A stretch of DNA of 13,631 bases, from contig JAFTUB010000226.1 of assembly GCA_017466495.1 (NCBI GenBank), positions 1 to 13,631 of the forward strand, written 5' to 3'. Position 1 is the first letter of the stretch. Each line of letters begins with the position of its first letter. Positions 1-7,252 of the stretch are shown piece by piece. Position numbers and translations under genes: made by a program. Under the pieces are notes generated by a model. It was not told the origin of the DNA, did no database searches, and worked only from the letters and a program-made list of their open reading frames with translations. Source of the stretch: Clostridia bacterium. Its GTDB lineage: Bacteria; Bacillota; Clostridia; Oscillospirales; CAG-272.

Positions 1-768
1 AAGAACCCCTCCTTCGGTAAGGACGGCAACGGCGTGATCAAGTTCGACGAGGCCGAGAAGTGCCTCTACAGCACCTACATTGATAAGGTTGAAGGCACTA
101 CCCAGTCCCGTCTGGTTGTTGTCGGCAACGGCGATGCTTCCATCGCAGGTAAGGACTACCCCTACATTCAGTTCTGCTACAAGACCGTGAACTACACGCC
201 TTCCGCAAATTCCTACATCCGTCTCCGTACCCAGAACTGGACCGACGTTAAGCTCGTTAATTCCGGCGAAGTTAAGGGCGGCGAGTGGACCGTCGTTTCT
301 CTGAAGGCTACCGAGGCTTCGGGCAACGCAAACTGGAAGACCACCAAGTTTGACGCTTCCAACCAGCTTCGCTTCCAGCTGGACGACACCGCTACCAACC
401 CCACCGCAAACGAGGATGCTCGTTTCTACCTGAAGTATGTTGCCTTCTTTGAGAGAAAGGCCGACATGGATGTATTTGACTTTGACAAGTACATCGCAGC
501 TCAGGGCTCCACCGAGGCTCCTGCAACCACCGAGGCTCCTGCAACCACCGCAGCTCCTGCAACTACCGCAGCTCCTGCAACCACTGCAGCTCCTGCTACC
601 ACCGCAGCTCCTGCTACCACTGCAGCTCCTGCTACCACCGCAGCTCCTGCTACCACCGCAGCTCCCACCCAGACTCCCACCACCGGTGACTTCACCGTTA
701 TCGCTGTGGCTGCTCTGATGATCGCTGCTGCAGGCGCAGTTGTTCTCACCAAGAAGAGAGCAAAATAA
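1..768 (+). CDS. Wall-anchored surface protein, C-terminal part (5' end outside window)
   Basis: The reading frame is open from base 1, so the gene starts upstream. Visible parts, in order, are most of one beta-rich module (roughly residues 1-160 of the visible part), a Thr/Ala/Pro linker of eight six-residue repeats, a TPTTGD sorting-like motif (bases 673-690), a hydrophobic stretch, and a short basic tail ending KKRAK. This is the layout of a sortase-anchored protein. The module is nearly the same as the second module of the gene at 1161, so the two are tandem paralogues. The strongly biased codons (aac, tac, ttc, aag, gct, ggt) suggest high expression. The module looks like a jelly-roll carbohydrate-binding domain (alternating hydrophobic beta strands), but that is inference; no catalytic motif is visible. 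A GTG at 34 is internal and not the start. Confidence 0.85.
   Translation, partial: KNPSFGKDGNGVIKFDEAEKCLYSTYIDKVEGTTQSRLVVVGNGDASIAGKDYPYIQFCYKTVNYTPSANSYIRLRTQNWTDVKLVNSGEVKGGEWTVVSLKATEASGNANWKTTKFDASNQLRFQLDDTATNPTANEDARFYLKYVAFFERKADMDVFDFDKYIAAQGSTEAPATTEAPATTAAPATTAAPATTAAPATTAAPATTAAPATTAAPATTAAPTQTPTTGDFTVIAVAALMIAAAGAVVLTKKRAK
523..666 (+). repeat. Eight 18-bp tandem repeats coding ATT(E/A)AP
   Basis: Eight in-frame 18-bp units of the type gcaaccaccgcagctcct lie end to end, preceded by a partial unit at 511-522. The first full unit encodes ATTEAP and the other seven ATTAAP. They form a flexible wall-spanning linker. Unit-to-unit differences are mostly at third positions (acc/act, gca/gct). 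Such repeats can gain or lose units by slippage without a frameshift. Confidence 0.95.
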
Positions 769-814
769 GTTAAATTTATCCCTCCGCCGCCGGGCTGACC
801 TGTGACGGAATATC

Positions 815-868
815 AATGGCAGCGGCGCTGACTTCATGTTTCACCTGATCCATGAGTCGGCGCCGCTG
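815..868 (+). other. Conserved hairpin element, copy 1
   Basis: Arms 820-833 and 855-868 form a 14-bp stem with one G-U pair. After a one-base bulge (834), catg (835-838) can pair with catg (851-854), leaving a 12-nt loop. The right arm is followed by tttctgt, so the element could also act as a weak terminator for the preceding surface gene. The same start (aatggcag), loop-side motif (tcatgtttc) and descending motif (catgagtc) recur at 2815-2882 with changed but still paired stem bases. Confidence 0.6.
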
Positions 869-1025
869 TTTCTGTCCCGAACGCCGGGAGCGCAGAAAGG
901 ACAATTTCCGCAAAGATTTTCAAAAACGCGCATATTTCACAGGCAATATTGTTAAGGTTGTGACATTCTATAGTAAAAATCACATAAAATGCGTTTTTTG
1001 GTGTGCTCGGATGCGGAAATTGGGC

Positions 1026-1054
1026 TTTACAGATTTTTCTCAATGTGGTATTAT
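1026..1054 (+). promoter_or_regulatory. Sigma-A promoter for the 1161 surface-protein gene
   Basis: A -35 box TTTACA (1026-1031) and a -10 box TATTAT (1049-1054) are separated by exactly 17 bases. A TG one base ahead of the -10 box gives an extended -10. Transcription would start near 1061, leaving a leader of about 100 bases. The surrounding DNA is AT-rich against a GC-rich genome, which supports the call. Confidence 0.75.
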
Positions 1055-1065
1055 TAAACTACGAA

Positions 1066-1089
1066 TTCCCACCCCGCAGAGGTTGGGAA
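1066..1089 (+). promoter_or_regulatory. 5' leader hairpin
   Basis: ttccca (1066-1071) pairs with tgggaa (1084-1089), and an inner cc/gg pair extends the stem. It would sit within about 5 nt of the predicted 5' end of the mRNA, a place where hairpins often stabilise abundant transcripts. Further down, gtctc (about 1094-1098) can pair with gagac (about 1130-1134). No known riboswitch class is recognised. Confidence 0.4.
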
Positions 1090-1160
1090 AATCGTCTCGT
1101 GTCTGCCCGAGCGGAAAGGACCGGCACGGAGACAAAAATCTTTCCAAAAGGAGAACAAAG

Positions 1161-2738
1161 ATGAAAAAGTATCTCTCTCTCGCACTTTGCCTGTTCATGC
1201 TCATGTCGATGTGCAGCGTCTTCGCTGTTACCTCCTCTGCAGCAGGCCCCATGATCGTATGGAACTTTGACGTTCCCAACGTTTCCAAGGAAGTTGTTAA
1301 GAACCCCGACCTTCTGATGCCTGTATACGCAAGCCGTTTCCAGGTTGGTGACGGCGGCGGCGAAGGCCACATTCTCTTCGACGAGAAGGAAAAGTCTCTT
1401 TACCTGACCCCCGACTTCACCAAGCCCGGTACCGGTAACCTGTACTTCCAGCGCGCTACCTTCACCGTTCTGGATGATGCCATGGGCTTTGCCGGTGCTG
1501 ATTATCCCTATGTAAAGGTGAAGATGAAGCTCGTAACTGAGAATGACCTCACCCGCGTCTTCCTCCGTGACTTCGCCTGGGGCTCCTTCGACCTGGTCCC
1601 CATCCCCGAGGTAAACACCTGGGTTGAGTACACCGCGGACTTCTCCGGCACCGCCTGGGAAGACAAGACCTTCAACTCCTCCAACGGTCTGTACTTCCAG
1701 CTCTCCTCCATGGACACCGGTTACAACACCTACGACGATACCGACTACAAGCTCTACATCCAGTACATCGCATTCTTCCAGAATGAGGATGATGCAGAGA
1801 ACTACAAGTACACCCCCACCGATCCCGCAAAGATTCCCACCGCTGAGTCCGTTGCCGAGAATCCCAACGTGGGCGGCAAGATCGCTGTCATGCCCTTCAA
1901 CACCCCTGATGTAGTCGTTGACACTTCCGTTGAAGGTTACACCGTTCCCGAGACTGCAAAGTTCTGGATGGGCTCCAAGACCTCCTTCGGTAAGGACAAC
2001 AACGGTATCATCCAGTTTGACGAAACCGAGAAGTCTGTTTACATCTCTGCAATCGATAAGGTTGACGGCGCTACCCAGTCCCGTTTCGTAATCGCCGGTA
2101 ACGGTGACAATGCTGTCGCCGGTAAGGATTATGCCTACATTCAGTTCGCTTACAAGACTGTGAACTACACTCCCTCCGCCAGCGCATACATCCGTATCCG
2201 TAACCAGAACTGGCAGGATACCATCCTGGTTCCCACAGGCGAAGTCAAGGCCGGCGAGTGGACCATCGTTTCCCTGAAGGCTACCGAGGCTTCGGGCAAC
2301 GCAACCTGGAAGACCAACAAGTTTGACAAGAGCAACTCGATTCGCTTCCAGTTTGATGATACCGGTGCAAACCCCACCGCTAACGACGATGCTCGTATCT
2401 ACCTGAAGTACATCGCTTTCTTTGAGAGAAAGGCTGACATGGATGTATTTGATTTCGATAAGTACATCGCAGGTCAGGGCTCTGAGGCTCCCGCAACCAC
2501 CGCAGCTCCCGCAACCACCGCAGCTCCCGCAACCACCGCAGCTCCTGCAACCACCGCAGCTCCTGCAACCACTGCAGCTCCTGCAACCACTGCAGCTCCT
2601 GCAACCACCGCAGCTCCTGCAACCACCGCTGCTCCCACGCAGACTCCCACCACCGGTGACTTCACCGTTGTCATGGTTGCTGTTCTGATGATCGTTGTCT
2701 GCGGCGCAGTTGTCATTTCCAAGAAGAGAGCTCACTAA
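1161..2738 (+). CDS. Wall-anchored surface protein with two beta-sandwich-like modules
   Basis: This is a 525-residue protein. The start at 1161 is set by the ribosome binding site aaaaggag and an immediate signal peptide (MKKY, hydrophobic core, cleavage probably after SSA or SAA near residue 27). Module 1 spans about 33-220 and module 2 about 250-440. Both share a pattern of a WNF- or MPF-type opening, a central beta-rich part, a YFQL/RFQF strand and a closing YIAFF strand, so they are diverged copies of one fold. I read them as carbohydrate-binding-like jelly rolls, which is inference. Next come eight ATTAAP repeats (445-492), the sorting motif TPTTGD (495-500), a membrane segment and the tail KKRAH. 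The canonical Leu of LPxTG is Thr here. The gene has its own promoter upstream and is probably highly expressed, judging by codon bias. Its likely role is surface binding or adhesion; no enzyme motif is seen. Confidence 0.85.
   Translation: MKKYLSLALCLFMLMSMCSVFAVTSSAAGPMIVWNFDVPNVSKEVVKNPDLLMPVYASRFQVGDGGGEGHILFDEKEKSLYLTPDFTKPGTGNLYFQRATFTVLDDAMGFAGADYPYVKVKMKLVTENDLTRVFLRDFAWGSFDLVPIPEVNTWVEYTADFSGTAWEDKTFNSSNGLYFQLSSMDTGYNTYDDTDYKLYIQYIAFFQNEDDAENYKYTPTDPAKIPTAESVAENPNVGGKIAVMPFNTPDVVVDTSVEGYTVPETAKFWMGSKTSFGKDNNGIIQFDETEKSVYISAIDKVDGATQSRFVIAGNGDNAVAGKDYAYIQFAYKTVNYTPSASAYIRIRNQNWQDTILVPTGEVKAGEWTIVSLKATEASGNATWKTNKFDKSNSIRFQFDDTGANPTANDDARIYLKYIAFFERKADMDVFDFDKYIAGQGSEAPATTAAPATTAAPATTAAPATTAAPATTAAPATTAAPATTAAPATTAAPTQTPTTGDFTVVMVAVLMIVVCGAVVISKKRAH
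1977..2738 (+). repeat. Direct repeat of the 1-768 gene segment
   Basis: This segment aligns end to end with 1-768 (762 against 768 bases), covering module 2, linker, sorting motif and tail. Long shared blocks include the region around GEWT(I/V)VSLKATEASGNA and the block FFERKADMDVFDFDKYIA. It marks a tandem gene duplication and is a possible site of recombination or gene conversion. Confidence 0.85.
2493..2636 (+). repeat. Eight 18-bp tandem repeats coding ATTAAP
   Basis: These are eight in-frame 18-bp units, all coding ATTAAP, equal in number to those in the neighbouring paralogue but with a different pattern of silent changes (mostly gcaaccacc here, mixed gctaccacc there). They form a wall-spanning linker just before the sorting motif. 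Confidence 0.95.
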
Positions 2739-2758
2739 GCGAAACAAATCTGGAAATT

Positions 2759-2787
2759 CCGAAAAATTCCGCTGAAGGAATTTTCGG
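2759..2787 (+). terminator. Hairpin just after the surface-protein gene, possible weak terminator
   Basis: ccgaaaaattcc (2759-2770) pairs with ggaattttcgg (2777-2787) around a gctgaa loop, with one bulged A. It starts 21 bases after the stop codon. No T-run follows, so it is not a classical intrinsic terminator. It could instead protect the mRNA 3' end or act with the hairpin element 28 bases downstream. Confidence 0.45.
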
Positions 2788-2814
2788 GCGCGCTATGCGC
2801 ACATTGAGATAAGT

Positions 2815-2882
2815 AATGGCAGTTGTGTCAGTATCATGTTTCGTCAATCTGTGTAGATACATGAGTCTGCGCAACTGCCATT
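2815..2882 (+). other. Conserved hairpin element, copy 2
   Basis: aatggcagttgtg (2815-2827) pairs with gcgcaactgccatt (2869-2882) through one G-U pair. An inner catg (2835-2838) can pair with catg (2860-2863). Compared with copy 1, the conserved blocks are aatggcag, tcatgtttc and catgagtc. Two stem pairs switch from C-G and G-C to T-A, so the pairing is kept while the bases change. The loop is longer here (21 nt against 12). It ends about 10 bases before the ribosome binding site of the PHP gene, so it would lie in that gene's leader if transcription reads through. Confidence 0.6.
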
Positions 2883-2907
2883 CATCTAAACCAAAAGGAG
2901 AACCGAT

Positions 2908-4272
2908 ATGGCTATGAATCAAAAGCACCTTTTGCGTCTGCTCTGCGGCATTCTTCTCATTTCCATGGCCGCGGCTTCTCTTTGCTCCTGCATCGGGCAG
3001 GACATCAGCGCGAAGGAGCCTGCCACCGCCGCTGCCGCCCAGACCGAGAAGGTCTCGGTCAACTCCGCGCAGTACATTGCCCAGGGGCTCAAGGACCAGA
3101 ATGTGACAGACCCTCACCGCGCCCTTGGCCGAAATCCCGACATGGAACACCTGGAGGAGCTTTACGCCGATCTTGGTGTTGCTTCGGGGGATATGCACCA
3201 CCATACCTGGTATTCCGATGGATACCGCACCTTCGCCGAGGTGAAGAAATCGGCGGACAAGTACCGATATGACTTCTTTGCCTGCTCCGAGCATAACAAC
3301 TGGAAGCAGGTTGACGACGAACTCTGGAGCGGACAGCGCAACCTTTACTCCATGGAGTACACCACCTCCAAGGGGCATATGAACATCTATTTCCCCGAGA
3401 AAGAGTCGTTGGCCAAAATGGGTGAATTTGCCTATTATGACGAATCCCGCAACCGCAACATTACCATGGCCTTTGATAAGATCCCCGATGTGCCGGTGGT
3501 GGATCCCCGGTATTGGGGCCAGGGCTATATGCAGACCTTTACCAGGTCTCTGCAGAACGGCACAACCTTCTATCAACAGCTGGTGGATTACGTCCATGAA
3601 CTGGGCGGCTTTATCCAGCTCTGCCATCCTTTTTCCCCGAGTTATCTCTTCAGTCCCGTGGATGATGACAGCACCGGGAACATTGAATACTTCGGCTTTG
3701 ACGCCGTGGAGATCTTCAATGCGACCCAGTTCAACCACACCGGGCTGATCGAATATAATGTCCGTGCCTATGAGTACTGGCAGTATCTGCTGGATCTGGG
3801 TGAGAAGGTGTACGCCACCACCGGCTCGGACACCCATTACCTCTTTGAGGGTGAGTCCATCACCCACATGAATGTGGAGCGGAAGTCGGCGGAGGGCTAT
3901 TACAACGCCCTGGCAGCGGGGAACTTCTCCCTGTCCAACCGCATCGACAGCGCCCGCATCCGTATGTCCATCGGTGACACCATGATGGGCGGCACCGCCA
4001 CCTATGAGGAGGGGCAGACCCTCTGCGTGTGCATCGATCTGCGCCGGGGCTACGGCGCGTACCGCGTAAACATCTACACCGATCAGGGTATCGCCTACTC
4101 CCAGGTCTACTCTGACAGCTATGTGGAGATCGAGATCCCCATCCAGGACCGCGACTACTACCGGGTAGAGATCGTGAAGGCCACCGGCAAGATCACCTCT
4201 ACCACCGATAAGCAGAAATATCCCTTCTATATGGCCTTCAGCCAGCCGATCTTTTTGTCAGCTGCCGATTGA
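2908..4272 (+). CDS. PHP-domain metallohydrolase lipoprotein, copy 1
   Basis: This is a 454-residue predicted lipoprotein. The start at 2908 lies 7 bases after aaaaggag (2893-2900). The signal peptide ends in LCSC, with Cys28 as the likely lipidated residue, followed by an Ala-rich spacer. The PHP metal motifs are all present: D95-x-H97-x-H99-T with S103-D104-G105, S127-E128-H129-N130, E150 with G156-H157, C239-H240-P241, and T305-G306-S307-D308-T309-H310. A beta-rich C-terminal part (about 345-454) follows. PHP proteins hydrolyse phosphoesters, or carbamate and other bonds in the CehA/McbA-like branch, using two or three metals. The order of motifs here resembles that branch, so the substrate is open. 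The usual Asp before the second-motif His is Glu. It is followed after 55 bases by a paralogue. No convincing promoter is seen directly upstream. Confidence 0.85.
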   Translation: MAMNQKHLLRLLCGILLISMAAASLCSCIGQDISAKEPATAAAAQTEKVSVNSAQYIAQGLKDQNVTDPHRALGRNPDMEHLEELYADLGVASGDMHHHTWYSDGYRTFAEVKKSADKYRYDFFACSEHNNWKQVDDELWSGQRNLYSMEYTTSKGHMNIYFPEKESLAKMGEFAYYDESRNRNITMAFDKIPDVPVVDPRYWGQGYMQTFTRSLQNGTTFYQQLVDYVHELGGFIQLCHPFSPSYLFSPVDDDSTGNIEYFGFDAVEIFNATQFNHTGLIEYNVRAYEYWQYLLDLGEKVYATTGSDTHYLFEGESITHMNVERKSAEGYYNALAAGNFSLSNRIDSARIRMSIGDTMMGGTATYEEGQTLCVCIDLRRGYGAYRVNIYTDQGIAYSQVYSDSYVEIEIPIQDRDYYRVEIVKATGKITSTTDKQKYPFYMAFSQPIFLSAAD

Positions 4273-4327
4273 TATGCCGGACCTGTTCTGCACCCCCGGC
4301 ACGAATCTTACCAAGGAGGATTATTCC

Positions 4328-5704
4328 ATGACAAGCAAGAACCTTACCCTGCGCCGTTTGATCTGCGGCCTGCTTCTGCTTTCTATGATGGCAGCGCTTT
4401 TCTGCGCCTGCGGCGATCAGGGGAACACCGAGCAGCCTGCCGTTACCACCGAACCCCCGGTCACCGAGCCCCCTCTGCCCCCCAAGACCGGTGAGAACGC
4501 CATGGAGGTTGTCCAGGCAGGTCTGAAGGACCAGCTGGTGACCGACCCCCATACTGCCCTTGACCGCGACAGCAACATGACCCAGCTGGAAGCACTCTAC
4601 GCAAACCTGGAAGTGGCAACGGGCGATATGCACCACCACACCTGGTATTCTGACGGTTATAACACCTTCGCCGAGGTAAAGGCGTCGGCGGATAAGCTTC
4701 GCTACGATTTCTTCGCCTGCTCCGAGCACAACAACTGGAAGCAGATGGAAGAGAGCCTGTTTGCCACCGACCGCAACCTCTACTCCATGGAGTACACCAC
4801 CTCCAAGGGACACCTGAACATTTACTTCCCCAGCCAGCAGCCCCTCACCGAGGTGCAGCAGTTTACTTATCACGATCCCGACCGCAATAAGGACTATACC
4901 ATGAAGTTCGACCAGATCCCCGATATGCCGGTGATCTCTCCCCGTTATTGGGGCCAGGGCTTCATGCAGACCTTCACCAACTCCCTCAAGGACGGCACCA
5001 CCTTCTACCAGCAGCTGGTTGACTTCGTCCATGAGAAGGGCGGCTTCATTCAGATCTGCCATCCTTATTACCCCGGTTACCTCTACACCCCCATTGATGA
5101 TGAAAACGGCAATATCGACTACTTCGGCTTCGACGCGGTGGAGATCTTCAACGCCACCGAGTTCAACAATGCAGGCGGTATTGAGTATAATGCGAGAGCC
5201 TACGAGTACTGGCAGCACCTGCTGAACAACGGCAAGAAGGTGTACGCCACCACCGGCTCGGATACCCACTACCTCTTTGAGGGCGAGTCCATCACCCACC
5301 TCAACGTCACCGAGCAGCAGTCCGCCGCTTACTACAACGCCATCAAGTCGGGTAACTTCTCCCTGTCCAACCGCACCGACGGCCTCCGCATCCGGATGTC
5401 CATCGGCGACACCATGATGGGCGGCACCACCACCTACGAGGAGGGCAAGACCCTGTGCGTCCGCATTGACATGGTCAAGTCCTACGGTCCCTACCGCGTG
5501 AACATCTACACCGATAAGGGCATCGCTTACTCCCAGGTCTACACCAAGGATGATGTGGAGATCGAGATTCCCATCGAGGACCGCCTCTACTACCGCGTGG
5601 AGATCGTCAAGAACGGCGCGAAGGTGACGGCAACCTCCAACAAGAAGGACTATCCCTTCTACCTGGCCTTCAGCAATCCCATTTTCCTCTCCGATGCACA
5701 GTAA
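4328..5704 (+). CDS. PHP-domain metallohydrolase lipoprotein, copy 2
   Basis: This is a 458-residue paralogue of the previous gene. I chose ATG 4328 because aaggagga (4313-4320) lies 7 bases upstream and a signal peptide follows directly; the earlier in-frame ATG at 4274 has neither. Cys28 in FCAC is the likely lipid anchor, then a Thr/Pro-rich spacer. PHP motifs: D100-x-H102-x-H104 with S108-D109-G110, S132-E133-H134-N135, G161-H162, C244-H245-P246, and G310-S311-D312-T313-H314. All metal-binding positions seen in copy 1 are kept, including the unusual Glu, so both copies are probably active. Differences concentrate in the spacer and surface parts. The C-terminal beta domain is strongly conserved between the copies (MSIGDTMMGGT, YRVNIYTD). 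The next gene starts 36 bases after the stop codon, which suggests one operon. Confidence 0.85.
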   Translation: MTSKNLTLRRLICGLLLLSMMAALFCACGDQGNTEQPAVTTEPPVTEPPLPPKTGENAMEVVQAGLKDQLVTDPHTALDRDSNMTQLEALYANLEVATGDMHHHTWYSDGYNTFAEVKASADKLRYDFFACSEHNNWKQMEESLFATDRNLYSMEYTTSKGHLNIYFPSQQPLTEVQQFTYHDPDRNKDYTMKFDQIPDMPVISPRYWGQGFMQTFTNSLKDGTTFYQQLVDFVHEKGGFIQICHPYYPGYLYTPIDDENGNIDYFGFDAVEIFNATEFNNAGGIEYNARAYEYWQHLLNNGKKVYATTGSDTHYLFEGESITHLNVTEQQSAAYYNAIKSGNFSLSNRTDGLRIRMSIGDTMMGGTTTYEEGKTLCVRIDMVKSYGPYRVNIYTDKGIAYSQVYTKDDVEIEIPIEDRLYYRVEIVKNGAKVTATSNKKDYPFYLAFSNPIFLSDAQ

Positions 5705-5740
5705 AGCATCGTGAAAAATAATGTGAAAGGCGACATAAAC

Positions 5741-7228
5741 ATGAAAAACAGAACAACACTTGCAACGCGCATGCTGCTCTTTGCCCTCTGCGCCGCCATG
5801 CTGATGTCCATGCTGGCAGCCTGCGGCGGTGACGGCAGCGGAGATGCCCAGACCACCGATCCCGCTGTTACCACTGACCCCGCTGTGACCACCGCGCCCG
5901 CCGAAGAGGATGATCCCTTCGCAGGCCTGCCTGACAAGAAGTATGAGGGCTATGTCTTCACCTTCCTGAACGTGGATCCCGCCACCGGCTTCTGGATGAA
6001 CAATACCCTCAACGTTGAGGAAGCCAGCGGCGTTAAGGTGGACCAGGCTATCTACACCCGTAACCGCATTATCGAGGATCAGTTCGACGTAGTCATCGAG
6101 GAAGTGGTACAGAAGGACCCCATCGGCTTTGCCAAGACCTCTCTGGCAGCCCAGGAGGATTCCTATGATGTGATCCTGGACTTCATCCGCGATGTTCCCG
6201 CCATGGTAAACCAGAACTATGCCATTGACTGGAATGATCTTCCCTACGTAGATTTGACGTCCGATGCATGGTGCCAGGATATGATCAAGGACCTGTCCAT
6301 CGGCGGCAAGCTCTACACTACCTCCGGTGACCTGAGCATGACCTCCTACGACAGCACCTCGGTCTTCGGCTTCAACAAGCAGATGGCAGAGGAGCAGCAG
6401 CTGGGCGACCTGTACCAGCTGGTTCGCGACGGCCAGTGGACCTTCGATAAGCTCTATGAGTTCTCCACCAAGGTGGCACAGGACGTGGACAACGACGGCA
6501 AGTACAAGGCCGACGATATCTACGGTATCTTCACCTACAACGGAATCTTTGCCGAGATGCTCACCGCTGCCGGTGTGCGCCTGGTGACCAAGGATGCCGA
6601 GGATATGCCCGTCTTCACCGCTAAGGGCGACGAGAATTTCTACAACATTTATGAGAAGGTTCTGGAAGTTCTGCATCCCGACGGCGTGTACCTCAGCTGC
6701 GATGACTATACGCAGTTCAAGGGCAACACCCTGAAGTTCGTGGGCGGCGGCTCCCTCTTCTACTCCGACGTGGTATTCTGGATCTCCACCATGTCCGAGA
6801 TGGAGGCTGACTACGGTATTCTTCCTAACCCCAAGTACAACGCCGAGCAGGAGAACTACCTCGCCAGCATCAACGCAGTTTCCACCTCCATGGTTATCCC
6901 CTACACCGCTTCTGACCTGGAGCGCACCTCTGTGATCCTTCAGGCCCTGGCACAGCACTCCAACCAGAACATGATCGAGACTTACTATGATGAGATCGTT
7001 ACCGTCCGTAACGTCCGTGACCCCGAGTCCCGCGAGATGATCAACCTGGCCTTTGAGAACCGTGTCATCGACCTCTGCACCGTTTATGACTGGGGCGCAT
7101 TTGCCTCCACCATGAAGGTGTACATGGTTCAGAACAAGAACAACATCGCTTCTCTGGTTGGCCGTCTGGAAAGCAAGGTCACCGCGAAGATGGAAGAGTA
7201 TATCGAAAGCTGCAACCTTGACGTTTAA
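5741..7228 (+). CDS. Extracellular solute-binding lipoprotein, copy 1
   Basis: This is a 495-residue protein. The start at 5741 gives a clean signal peptide with lipobox LAAC (Cys28). A GTG at 5711 in frame only adds a hydrophilic extension and is rejected. After a Thr/Pro/Asp linker (TTDPAVTTDPAVTTAP), the mature part resembles family 1 ABC transporter binding proteins in length and pattern: YEGYVFTFL near the start, a DGQWTFDKLYE helix, an EF-hand-like calcium loop D248-x-D-N-D-G-x-x-x-x-D-D, and a WISTMSEMEADYGILPNPKY segment. The protein would sit outside the cell and bind a solute, probably a saccharide or other small organic product; the ligand cannot be read from sequence. No permease or ATPase gene is in the window. 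Ribosome binding site: gaaagg, about 10 bases upstream. Confidence 0.85.
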   Translation: MKNRTTLATRMLLFALCAAMLMSMLAACGGDGSGDAQTTDPAVTTDPAVTTAPAEEDDPFAGLPDKKYEGYVFTFLNVDPATGFWMNNTLNVEEASGVKVDQAIYTRNRIIEDQFDVVIEEVVQKDPIGFAKTSLAAQEDSYDVILDFIRDVPAMVNQNYAIDWNDLPYVDLTSDAWCQDMIKDLSIGGKLYTTSGDLSMTSYDSTSVFGFNKQMAEEQQLGDLYQLVRDGQWTFDKLYEFSTKVAQDVDNDGKYKADDIYGIFTYNGIFAEMLTAAGVRLVTKDAEDMPVFTAKGDENFYNIYEKVLEVLHPDGVYLSCDDYTQFKGNTLKFVGGGSLFYSDVVFWISTMSEMEADYGILPNPKYNAEQENYLASINAVSTSMVIPYTASDLERTSVILQALAQHSNQNMIETYYDEIVTVRNVRDPESREMINLAFENRVIDLCTVYDWGAFASTMKVYMVQNKNNIASLVGRLESKVTAKMEEYIESCNLDV

Positions 7229-7252
7229 TCTGCGACTCGAAAGGAAAACAAG

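Larger units (their letters stand above)
769..1160. other. Intergenic region between the two surface-protein genes
   Basis: This 392-base stretch has no credible gene. It holds the hairpin element (815-868), an AT-rich segment around 900-1060 containing the promoter listed separately, and a leader of about 100 bases ending in the ribosome binding site aaaaggag (1146-1153). The open frame that runs through it from 852 into the next gene is a chance extension: it has no signal peptide, while a strong ribosome binding site and signal peptide sit at 1161. Confidence 0.8.

Noticed and set aside
511..666. CRISPR-like or satellite repeat
   Set aside because: The units are 18 bp, without spacers, in frame and coding a Thr/Ala/Pro linker.
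852..1160. N-terminal extension of the second surface protein
   Set aside because: The extension overlaps a clear promoter and leader. The start at 1161 has a strong ribosome binding site and an immediate signal peptide.
1059..2747. A 562-codon open frame on the - strand opposite the surface protein
   Set aside because: Same cause: it is in register with a codon-biased + gene. The Cys/Gly-rich repeat part is only the complement of the ATTAAP repeats.
2739..2907. Promoter for the PHP genes
   Set aside because: Candidate boxes such as TTGAGA (2804-2809) have no -10 box at a proper distance. I cannot support one, so transcription may come by read-through or from an unusual promoter.
4274..4327. 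Earlier ATG for PHP copy 2
   Set aside because: No ribosome binding site upstream, and it would bury the signal peptide. aaggagga points to 4328.
6482..6517. Dockerin module in the binding proteins
   Set aside because: Only a single EF-hand-like loop is present, within the binding-protein fold. Dockerins need two such repeats, and a lone calcium loop is common in these binding proteins.
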